A stretch of DNA of 20,957 nt from Isoetes engelmannii (lineage: Eukaryota; Streptophyta; Lycopodiopsida; Isoetales; Isoetaceae), in NCBI GenBank assembly GCA_011763485.2, contig JAANSK020275491.1:1-20957 (forward strand), in the 5' to 3' direction. Positions 12,197-20,741 of this stretch are shown here, piece after piece (the stretch's first letter is position 1; each line of letters starts with the position of its first letter). The translations under genes and the position numbers were made by a program. The notes beneath the pieces were generated by a model that made no database searches, was not told where the DNA came from, and was given only the letters and a program-made list of their open reading frames with translations.

Positions 12197-12946
12197 GTCA
12201 ACCATGGCGATTATAAGAGATGAAAGCAGCTAGCTAAGGAAATGCCTGTCCACTAGAGCCAAGGCCATGGACTAGCAGGTATGGATAAGTTGCCAGCTGT
12301 TTATGTTGACGACCAAGAATATCTCATTCTCGATCTCATCTTGTGGATGCATCGTGTCATTGAGAATCTTCGGTGGAAAACTCGGGCAAAGTCCAAGGAT
12401 CTATATCTAGCACAAAGGATTAGAGGGGAGAAACACTCTTAGCTCATGTTGTATTTTTTATCTTGTGTATTGTACCTTGTACCTAATTATGTATATATGT
12501 AGATACTAGATGAATTTTGTCTATAAATACCATCGTACTTTGTATTTTGTTATTATATTCTTTTAAAGGGTAATGATGTCAGCATGACCTAACTTTTAAC
12601 ATAAGAGTTAGGGTTATACATTAGGGTTACATGTTTTTCTTGAGCAGCTTCATCGCCTTCACTCCTCCCTCATGGAATCATCAACACCAATGACCTATAA
12701 CAAGCGCCTTCAATGGTGCCTAGATGGTGAGCATTGGGATCCACATCTTTCCTTGACCTCCTCCACCCGCATTTGTTGCATATAGTTGATCTCATTCCCA
12801 ATCTCCAAGTTAATCCTGAGTATATCGCTTGTTGGATGACATTCTACACACGGAGATGGTACTCGACTGCCTCCAATTTGGTGATCCTCCTGTGCTATAC
12901 CTTGCTAAAAATATCCTTTTTGAAATGCTGGGGGTGACAGGTCAGC
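12197..12946. other. spacer between the duplicated segments, element-like
   Basis: No gene recognised. A short coding-like stretch near 12280-12430 (reading LPAVYVDDQEYLILDLILWM) follows copy 1. It is followed by AT-rich sequence with a TATA-like tctataaatacc at about 12520-12531, reminiscent of an LTR promoter. This could be decayed LTR-element DNA, but no matching pair of LTRs was found. The segment is best treated as an unidentified fossil. Confidence 0.4.
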
Positions 12947-13148
12947 TTCTAAGATAGTTTATGGAATTATTCGTTGGGGGGAATTATTCGTTGGGGTAAG
13001 GAACAACCTCTTCTAATGCACGGGATGAAACCTTCTTAGAGGATAGTTTTGCCCTGGCCATCCTCATGGACCGATACATGAAAGGAGAGGAATTAGAAGA
13101 GGAGAGGAGAAAAATGATTCCACCAGAGGACCAAGAAGAGGATGACAT
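12947..13148 (+). repeat. duplicated coding-like segment, copy 2
   Basis: Second copy of 12020-12196, about 25 bp longer, partly because ggaattattcgttgggg is itself doubled near 12963-12997. The shared charged motif reads LAILMDRYMKGEELEEERRK. Similarity to copy 1 stops at 13148, where a hairpin sequence begins. Confidence 0.75.
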
Positions 13149-13175
13149 AATGATATGCTCTGATGGCATATCATT
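13149..13175. repeat. perfect 10-bp inverted repeat at the duplication edge
   Basis: Arms aatgatatgc (13149-13158) and gcatatcatt (13166-13175) flank a 7-nt loop, exactly where similarity between the two duplicated segments ends. Confidence 0.7.
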
Positions 13176-13319
13176 ATTATTATAATATTTATCTCAGTTG
13201 CTTCTTTGTATGTTGTATAGAGATGAGTTTTGAATATGGATGATTATTGTGTATGTTACTTCATTAAGATCTTCATTCACATACAACCGTCATCTATAAC
13301 CAATTATCTTCTTTTTATA

Positions 13320-14670
13320 GACGGGGTACCCAATGCTTCATGTGAAAATCCAGTTCACCTCGACCGTCTCTCTCCAGATCAAGAACTTGTAGTCATGAAG
13401 TGGCAACTGGAAGAGCTTTAGGCTTATGTTTTACAGAGGAACATACCATATATGGTTCAAGAGTAAGGGGCAAAAATACCACAGGAGAGAACCAATTAGA
13501 TGCCCCCACCACCCCCACCACCCCCACCTAGTAGTGTGAACGGTAATCAGGCTCGTGCTAAGCGGCCATGCACACCTCAAGTTCAAGCTCTAGTTCAGAT
13601 TCCTCCGTGTCCTTAGACTCTAAAACAGTGCCAAATCTAGTAAGAAGGACTATTAGAAAACTGTAGATTTTGCCATACCAGCATCTGGAAGAATAGGAAG
13701 CTAGAACAATTTTCAGGTAAGACTCGATCAGGAATAGATGCCGAGTCCTGGTTTGATGAGATGCGAGAGTTTGATGGATCTTATGGTATGACAGACAGGG
13801 ATATTAGAAAAGTGGCTACCACCAATCTTATTGGAGCTGCCCGCATATGGTGGAAAGGTTATGCTAAGGCCCACGGAATGACTGGGAACAAGTGCCGCTT
13901 TAAGAAATTTGCCAAAGCATTCAAAGCTTATTATGCTCCATGTGTACACAAGGGCCAACAGATCGGCTCGAGCAGCAGATTATGTCTTTGCAAGCCTATA
14001 CCAATATATTCATGCACCTTAGGCTCTATGTGCCAGCTATTACTGAAAGACGTGTTGTGGAAGGTTACATTGAAGGGTTATCTGGAAACCTGAAGAAGGT
14101 GGTGCGCGTCGTTGACCCTAAGACTGTGGCAGAAGCAGAGGTCAAGGCCTTCGGCCTGGAAAAAGAAACACCCAAGCCAGCCTACTAGAGGGCAACCAAT
14201 TTTGGTAGAGGAAAGTCGTATAACTCTTATAGGCCACGATCACCCAATCCAGGACCTCCGCAATAGTCATCTTCTCAACGACCAGAAAAAAGAGTCAGTT
14301 CTAATGCGTCGAATAAGCCAAGTAATCCTATAGGTGCCATGCAAAAGATTCTGCAGTCTATTTTACAGGAAGCACATGAGCAGCTTAAGAAGGATAAGCA
14401 TGTTACCGATGTTTTTTCCTAGGTTACCGTATGCAAGATTGTCCCTTAATGTGATGCAAGTAGCCCAAGCGGTCTTGGCAGAAGTGGACCTGTACACGCT
14501 GCCTGTTCTGACTATCTTGCCCACGCTAGAAGATGATGAACCATGCGATTACATGGAAGGTGAATCACATATCTTCGCCGCTATAGAGACTAGAAATGCC
14601 GATAGTCAGTTCACTGTCATATCAACCATTGGAAAGAAATACACTCTAAGCCCTTTGTTATTGTGATGGA
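13320..14670 (+). mobile_element. decayed Ty3/gypsy-type retrotransposon, gag-like fossil
   Basis: A retrotransposon gag region is recognisable. An N-terminal part near 13370-13430 is followed by a proline-rich tract from repeated cccccacca near 13500-13530. The capsid-type gag domain core is near 13760-14190, with motifs such as AARIWWKGYAKAHG and a trailing VEGYIEGLSGNLKKVV. Further element-like coding sequence runs to about 14670. The copy is broken, with several breaks. Reverse transcriptase and integrase were not recognised, so it is also incomplete. The Ty3/gypsy assignment rests on the retrotrans_gag style and is moderately secure. It is clearly old, though no dated LTR pair is available. 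Confidence 0.72.
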
Positions 14671-15300
14671 CAGGGGAATACACATAGTTTTGCATTCCAT
14701 GGTAGAGGTCTTGCATACTAAACCCCTAAAGTCCAAAACTAGGTCAGTTGTTTTGGCAAGACCACACCCACCCCAACACGAAAGAAGAGATAAAGAGATC
14801 AAATGTCGTGAAGGTTCCATGTCCATGGAGCATTGCGATGATTGCGGCATCGATAGCTCTGCATCTAAAAGTTTTGGAGATTCTCCATTAGGCCAACTAA
14901 CGTCTCGGAGTAGGTAGCCACTATCAGACGTCAGGTTTGCCATTATGGGCCCAAAAGGCCATTGTACCATATATACCCTATTCTTGTAGGTTAGATGTTA
15001 GACAAGATCATAGACAAGATTTTGCTACTCTCTTGTTTTCCGTCTCAACTTTTGGGTGAGACTCTTTGTACCAAGTTTTGTTATATCAAGGATTCTTACC
15101 TTGGTATACAATTTCCCTTGTTCTTCTGGTTTGTTCTATTTCCCTTTGTTTCTCCTTTGCAAAATCTCGTGTGACACCTCGCCTTTAGGATCTTCCTGCT
15201 CGATCCTAGGGTCCTCACAAAGGGATGTCTTGCAGGAGATCCTAAATCCAGACACCAAACACTGTCGTCGATTGCTGCATCTTAGTTCTTTTCTCCAAGA
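14671..15300 (+). mobile_element. possible LTR or downstream part of the gag fossil
   Basis: This stretch is weakly LTR-like. A TATA-like ccatatataccc lies near 14969-14980, followed by T-rich and pyrimidine-rich sequence from about 15025 to 15175. No second LTR copy, primer-binding site or target duplication was identified. Its position next to the gag fossil is the main support. It could equally be unrelated intergenic DNA. Confidence 0.3.
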
Positions 15301-15360
15301 TGTCGGCTAGCCCTTTCTCGTCAGCCAAGGCCTCCCTCCTTCACTTATCAAGGACAGAAT

Positions 15361-16572
15361 AAGGAGGTAGCTCCGACCTACAACTATTTGGAACTCGAGT
15401 TTCCAACCACCATACACTGGGACGCTTGCATCAGGTTGCGCGTCACAGCATGCTGAAAAGCTATATATGCCATGCAGAATAACAGCCACAAGGCAGAGCT
15501 ATATGACTGGAGTCACCAGTCACACCTCTTCAGGGCCTTGGTCGAGCCTATTCTCCTATATGGGGCAGAAGTGTGGGGTTCGGTAATATCGCTGACCACC
15601 TGGAATAACTTGGAACAGGTACATAAGCCTTCTTAGCACGATCACTTGAGGTAAAGTATATAGTTCCATATCAGATCCTGCTGCAGGACGGGTCTTCTAC
15701 CCCTCCAGACGGCCGCACTGAACTGCCATATCTTTTACTTTTAGAAGGTGCTCCGTATGGGTGATACTCATATGGCAAAATCTGGCTTTAGCTGTAGCAA
15801 TAGGTCCACAACACCTCAAAGCTTGCTGGAAGGACAAACAAGCTCAGTGGTTCTCACGTTGTAAGGTACAGCCACACAGGTGCGTGCAGGTATGCACGGA
15901 GAAGGGGCACGATGAATCAAGGCAGTACCTTGATGCTTGCTTCCTTAGCAAACTATGGGATGCAGATGCTCTGACACATGTCAAGATAGTGCACTATCGG
16001 CAGCAAGTCAATCCCATGCTCGCACGAGGCCCACATCACTACTTGCACACCCATTTTCCCATGAAGAAGCGCAGACTGATAGCTTCTATCCGCACGGGTG
16101 CGCATCGTCTCCGCATTGAGACAGGCCGATGGACTCGGGAGGCACGCGAGGACAGGATCTGCCAGTGTTGCTAGCAGGGCACCATTGAGGACGAATGCCA
16201 ATGTTTTTCAAGCCTGCCTGGCATACACTCATAATATGATCTGGGCATGGTATGTTCAGTTGGTTTTGCCTGGCCAACTGCTGCATGTGCTATTGGACAC
16301 GAGCTCCGTGGGTTTGCTGGGATCATATCTTCAAGATGCCATGAATGTATGAACTCAACTGTGCCCTTTGGTGCGGTATTGAATTGTGTTACACGATTGT
16401 ATAGTCTACCAGCATACTTATTACTGCTAAGGTTTTTCCCTCGAAAACCCTTCGGGGCAAGGTTTTTTAATCCTGACAGTAATATGTTTGCTGCTCTCTC
16501 TTTGTTTGGGTCCCATATGCCAATTGGTCTCCATGGACAATACAAATATATTCTATTCTATTCCATTCCATT
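15361..16572 (+). mobile_element. LINE (non-LTR retrotransposon), truncated 3' end of ORF2
   Basis: From 15361 one frame reads YNYLELEFPTTIHWDACIRL, then LFRALVEPILLYGAEVWG, the conserved end of the reverse-transcriptase region of plant and animal LINEs. Later come LPLQTAALNCHIFYF and KVLRMGDTHMAKSGF. In another frame (15920-16174) come LDACFLSKLWD and the C-terminal RTGAHRLRIETGRW, followed by a CQCC zinc-finger-like end. In-frame stops occur at 15454 and 15634 with others after them, and at least one frameshift lies between about 15830 and 15920, so it is a pseudogene. The catalytic YxDD and the endonuclease are absent, a typical 5' truncation. The 3' non-coding part ends in a ttcta/ttcca simple-repeat tail. 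The clade cannot be assigned with confidence. Confidence 0.8.
16550..16572 (+). repeat. LINE 3' simple-repeat tail
   Basis: The sequence attctattctattccattcc is a short pentanucleotide repeat at the end of the LINE fragment, as expected for non-LTR elements that end in microsatellite-like tails. It gives the likely 3' boundary of the insertion. Confidence 0.65.
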
Positions 16573-17994
16573 ATTTATAGATAACACGTTCAATCTTGAG
16601 ATCTTGGCTGCAGAATGCCTAATCCAATTTGTAAATTCGAAATGCCACCACCCCCTCGAGAGCTACAAAGCTCTCCAAGATCCTCGACAATTCGACAGCA
16701 ACAAGGCTCTCCAAGATCATTGAAAATGTGGGAAAAGTTTCCCCCGATAATTTCGGGAGGGAATTAGGTAAAAAAATTAGTACTATATAATAATGTAATA
16801 TGAACTTATTTGAGAATTAAGGAAACGGTTAGGGCTAATTTTTAGTCCTAATTTGCTATTATTTGAGCTACCCTATCTTGGACCCTATAGCTCTGATAAA
16901 GATTATCAAGGATATTGCAAAATCGTTATTCTCTAGGGAAATATTCTATGGTAAATATGGCCATTTTGTTGGCCAATATCCTTCATCCATGGAACTCAAA
17001 TGGCCAAAGTATTGGTATGTCCCAAACTACAAAATAATAAATTGGCCATTCTAATCCTTTACCTGCCTATAAATTGCTATAAAAGGGTGAATCTACACTT
17101 ACTATATAGCTGACTCAACCTACTCAGGCCGACCAGGGGATTTCGCCAGAATAGTTGGTTGGGGCCAAATGGCCCGCCGGGGCCACTAAAATTTTCGCTG
17201 GCCAAGTTACAAGAAAAAGCAAATTGATGACCAACATTCTTTAAAAGAATAAGCCTCCAAAAGAACCTAGTCAAATATTAAAGGCTACGAAAAACATTCT
17301 AATGTTGCTAAGAACTAGGAACATTGTGAAGCTGGCCGAAGTGGAGGGAAATTTAAAAGATGATGCAAACCTGGAATGATTTAGAGTTAAGAATGCGGCA
17401 AGAGTCGCACTTTAAAGACAAAAATACGACAATAACTCTAGACAGAATAAACTTGGCGTATTTATTTAATGCGCTAATAGAAGGTTAAAACTACATGCAT
17501 GTCAACAAAAGGGCCCATGATCCAAATCGAAGGTGAGGAAACAAGAAAACAAAAACAAAAATTCAAAAGAAAACACAAAAATAGGGCCCTGAATGCGAGC
17601 ATGATGGCTGCATGCAGGCTGAACAGGCCTGGTTCGACCAGGCTGACTGATTCGGGTGGTGATCCCACCTTTGAAGATCACAGGCAAGGTCGAACAAGTG
17701 TCCCAGGCCGGAATTTCTGGCAAAAAACTGCTCCTGCATTCATCGGAGCATGGCGCCTGGCCCTCGATGACCCCCCCCCCCAACACACACACACCCCGCA
17801 CACGGTTCTGCTGTCGCGCACTTGCACATGGAGATCCAACAACATTGGCTTGCATGTGTTGGTATTCTAGAGAACATGGATAGGTTGAATACTGCATACG
17901 TTTTATACTTAATATGTATGATTTTTTGATATGGCACAAATTTGAAGTATAATACGTCAGAAATATGGCAAAAAAAAATTAGGCACCGGAACAT
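16573..17994. other. AT-rich intergenic DNA, no gene recognised
   Basis: No convincing host gene. acaargctctccaagatc occurs twice, 36 bp apart (16665-16682, 16701-16718). A hairpin, ttagggctaatttttagtcctaa, lies near 16827-16849. A GGCC-rich patch, ggggccaaatggcccgccgg, lies near 17160-17180. A TATA-like tataaaagg occurs near 17079. Open frames at 17499-17939 on both strands have biased composition and no recognised domain. The region may hold further retroelement decay. Confidence 0.5.
17771..17796. repeat. C-tract followed by AC microsatellite
   Basis: A run of 11 C (17771-17781) is directly followed by an alternating AC tract. Length may be unreliable here because homopolymers are prone to assembly error. 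Confidence 0.8.
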
Positions 17995-18143
17995 TTTCAC
18001 GTACGTGAAATCTCAACTTTGCGTATGCGAAAACGAGTTCGCATACGCAAAAAGTGCATTTTGCGTACGCGAAACTTTAAAACAAAAAATGCATACGCGA
18101 AATTACTGTTTCGCATATGCGAAAATTAGTTCGTATACACGAA
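17995..18143. repeat. array of seven spaced near-palindromes
   Basis: Seven units of 14-16 bp occur in 149 bp. Unit positions: 17995-18010 (tttcacgtacgtgaaa, perfect palindrome), 18018-18032, 18038-18051, 18060-18074, 18089-18102, 18109-18124 (tttcgcatatgcgaaa, perfect palindrome), 18130-18143. The consensus is close to TTTCGCATAYGCGAAA. Unit centres are about 20-28 bp apart, mostly 20-22, roughly two helical turns, with unrelated A/T-rich spacers. The core is conserved while the spacers are not, which is unlike a plain tandem duplication. It may be a multi-site DNA-binding array, a transposon sub-terminal region or a degenerate satellite; the sequence does not decide between them. Confidence 0.85.
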
Positions 18144-19549
18144 TTTTTATTTTTTCGGTCAGCGAGAGAAAAATATGGGAAATATGTTTTTAACCTCAAA
18201 TACATATTTTTTAACTTTATAAGTCAAAATTTTATGATTTATACGTACAAAACCTATCTCTGCTGGAGAAGGTAAGGGATGCAGGAAGTCACTGCGAGCA
18301 AATCATTCCTATATCGCTGACCAACTTGATTTTAAAGAATTATGCACGTAAATAATCCTAAATAATCTCTAGCTCGGAATGCAGAGATAATGTTTGAAGA
18401 CGACCCACTCTAGCCACGAAAGATCCTGCTTCTTAACCTTCTAGAGCAAAGAGATCCCTACTGATACAAAAAAATCATAATCTAAGATAAATAATGGCTT
18501 TAATGACCCTACGTCAGACTCTAGATAAACAATATATGCACAATCCCTGTAAGAATATCCCTATTGAGTTTTACACAAAGCATGCATCAACTAAGAAATG
18601 AGATCCGTTTCTCATGCATTAAGAAGGACGTAAAAAAGCTCCGAGATTAATGGTTATTACTGGGCGTAACAGAACGCACATTCCACAACACGAAGGATAG
18701 AAGCCACACCCGTAGAGTTGCCAAGATGATCCAATCGTATGACCAGTCTTGGACTACCCGGGGCTCAAACTTTGAAATGAGGGTTCCATCAAATAAAGAT
18801 TGTTACAACAAACATCCATGTCAAATAAAGAAGGGGATATCATTCCTTAATTAGGTCTTTCTAGAAAAGCTATTTTGAAGTGCTATCCAAGGAGCTATCA
18901 TGTTATAAGCTTGGATTTGGGCCATTTACATTCCTTATATGTTGACAACTAATTTTGAAATTGTAGTTCCTTGTTAAATTTCTAGCATTTATGGGCCATA
19001 ATGTTAATATACGGACTACGGAGGTTTGTATGCAAATTGGAATCAAGGATGATACACACTGGCAATTCCTAACAAAAAGAAAAGAAAAGAGGAATTAAGA
19101 ATTTACGAAACCTCATCATAGATTGCAGCCCAACTTGCTTTCTAATCAAATTATTGATTCTATATGAAATGGCAAATTAAGGATTATCTCATTAGGCTTT
19201 ACACCACATCTGATACGATTTAAGGAATTTGGACACTTTGAACATCTTGAAATCGTTGATACAAACAAATGAAGAATTTTGATTAATCTGCAACTTCGTT
19301 CAGGAAAATTGTTATGGCACAGTATTTAACCGCCCAACCGGACCCTGCTCCGAAAGGCTATACTGGCAAAACTACACACCAACTTAACTGGCAAACTGGC
19401 AATTGATCACCACAACAAATCCGCAGTCTCTGATCAAAAGGAAAATTACCTTGGCTTAGGAATAGAATCTGATTAATCTGGACAATCTGCAAGAGCTTCG
19501 AGTAATCGACAACTCGCCATTTGTTCCTAACATCTTATGTCGTCTTGTA
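18144..19549. other. AT-rich intergenic DNA, nothing recognised
   Basis: No open frame of note, no RNA gene and no clear repeat was found on either strand. gattaatctg recurs near 19280 and 19470. This may be old element DNA decayed beyond recognition. Confidence 0.55.
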
Positions 19550-19720
19550 TTGCTGCTCTTAAAACCCCATTGATCGCTTCATAGCATGGTCATTTTTTAT
19601 GCCTCCCCATAATAATAGATGTTGTATCTTTATATATTCGATGGTCCTACCTTTAGATAAAGGCAATCCGAAAGTAATAAACTTCTTCTTCTTTATTTGT
19701 TCTGTTCTGTTCTGTTCTAT
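19550..19720 (+). mobile_element. possible decayed LTR or element 3' end
   Basis: A leader-like ctcttaaaacccc is followed about 110 bp later by gtaataaacttcttcttc, resembling a polyadenylation signal and the T-rich R/U5 part of a plant LTR. It ends in a short ttctg repeat (about 19700-19717). No partner LTR or boundaries were identified. A LINE tail is an alternative reading. Confidence 0.25.
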
Positions 19721-19959
19721 TTATTTGTTTTGCTTCCCTTGCTTTAGTCGTAGGTTCTTTTAATAGTTGAAAGGTACCTTTATGAAAAGGTAAAGGCCAT
19801 TTTATAGTAATGCAACGGCTTTCCTTCGTATAAACTTCATTGTCTTTTTGTCGTTACCACTGTTTTTATAAAGGTGGGTCTTTGCTTTAGCTCGACCCTT
19901 CCACATAAGGTTGTTGCTTTTAGTATTAACCACGACCCTTTTCTTACTTCTTGGATGAG

Positions 19960-20110
19960 TAATAATAGGGGGAAGGCTATTACTGCCAATTATAACTTAT
20001 AACACCATCTTAAATGCTATAATTTCCTACTCTAAAACCATGGCGCAAAAAAAGAAAATGAAAAAACAGGGCCACGTCATGTTCGTAATAGCCCCCACCC
20101 CCCATTATTA
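19960..20110. repeat. inverted repeat with 24-26 bp arms
   Basis: Left arm 19960-19983 (taataatagggggaaggc, then tattac) and right arm 20085-20110 (gtaatagcccccacccccca, then ttatta) are near reverse complements around a 101-bp loop. It abuts the small fold-back element copy B. A similar ataatagccctcc occurs near 11959, so the arm may belong to a dispersed family. Confidence 0.55.
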
Positions 20111-20117
20111 CGTGGGC

Positions 20118-20193
20118 TAATGGCCCGTGGGAGGCCCGCCCTAAGGGGCTTGCCAGAGCCTTACAGGGCACAATGGCCTCCCTCGGGCCATTA
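20118..20193. mobile_element. small fold-back (MITE-like) element, copy B
   Basis: Outer arms taatggcccgtgggaggc (20118-20135) and gcctccctcgggccatta (20176-20193) are reverse complements with one mismatch. Inner parts (gccctaagg and cttacagggc) also pair. The right half matches copy A (1752-1801) at roughly 85% by eye, including gccttacagggc and ggcctccc. Non-coding. Confidence 0.75.
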
Positions 20194-20318
20194 CCCCTTC
20201 CAAATAGTCTTACATGGTTTAATATTATCCTTGCCCTTATAATGTTGGTTAAGCATAGCTTTGCTAGATTTCTTATATCTCTTTCACTGTGGACCATGCT
20301 CCTCCGTGCTTGTACAAT

Positions 20319-20723
20319 AACAACATCTATGAAACACAACCAAATCGGCCATTCCCAGTGGCAAATCCGACATGCAAAACATATTCATTGGACCTTATGC
20401 CTATGAATGTGTGAGTTTAACATCCAACACACATATCTCGGAGTTAATGGTCTATTTGTAGATATCAATCCTATAAGATATAGTTCTACATGCTATGACA
20501 ATCCTATAAGATATATATAGCATCACAACAACATCCATGAAACACAACCAAATCGGCCACTCCCAGTGGCAAATCCAACATGCAAAACATATACATTGGA
20601 CATTATGCCTATGAATGTGTGAGTTTAACATTCAACACACATATCACGGAGTTGGTGGTCTATTTGCAGATATCAATCCTATAAGATATAGTTCTATATG
20701 ATATGACAATCCTATAAGATATA
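20319..20723. repeat. 208-bp tandem duplication, two copies
   Basis: Two copies with period 208 (about 20319-20515 plus spacer, and 20527-20723) share caaccaaatcggccaytccc and atgaatgtgtgagtttaaca. About 12 differences in about 195 aligned bases are seen by eye, near 94% identity. Each copy also contains caatcctataagatat twice. The block ends 19 bp short of the cyclase stop codon, so on the minus strand it forms the immediate 3' flank, probably 3' UTR, of that gene. Confidence 0.9.
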
Positions 20724-20741
20724 GGCTATCTATGACTAGAA

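Noticed and set aside
12608-12629. Telomere-like ttagggtt motifs
   Set aside because: Only two copies separated by unrelated bases; no TTTAGGG array.
16171-16545. Minus-strand 124-codon open frame
   Set aside because: It is antisense to the LINE 3' region, whose plus-strand C-terminal motifs are recognisable; the minus frame has none.
16863-17054. Possible gag-like or pol-like coding remnant
   Set aside because: The resemblance is too short and weak to support a call.
17499-17939. Overlapping open frames on both strands near the C-tract
   Set aside because: Composition-driven: they cross a C11/AC microsatellite and have no family resemblance.
17995-18143. CRISPR-like array
   Set aside because: The units are 14-16 bp near-palindromes with spacers shorter than the repeats and no cas genes, in a eukaryotic genome.
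17942-18193. 83-codon open frame with a repeated FAYAK/YVK-like peptide
   Set aside because: The peptide repeats come from the palindrome array read as codons. Conservation follows the DNA palindrome, not the reading frame.
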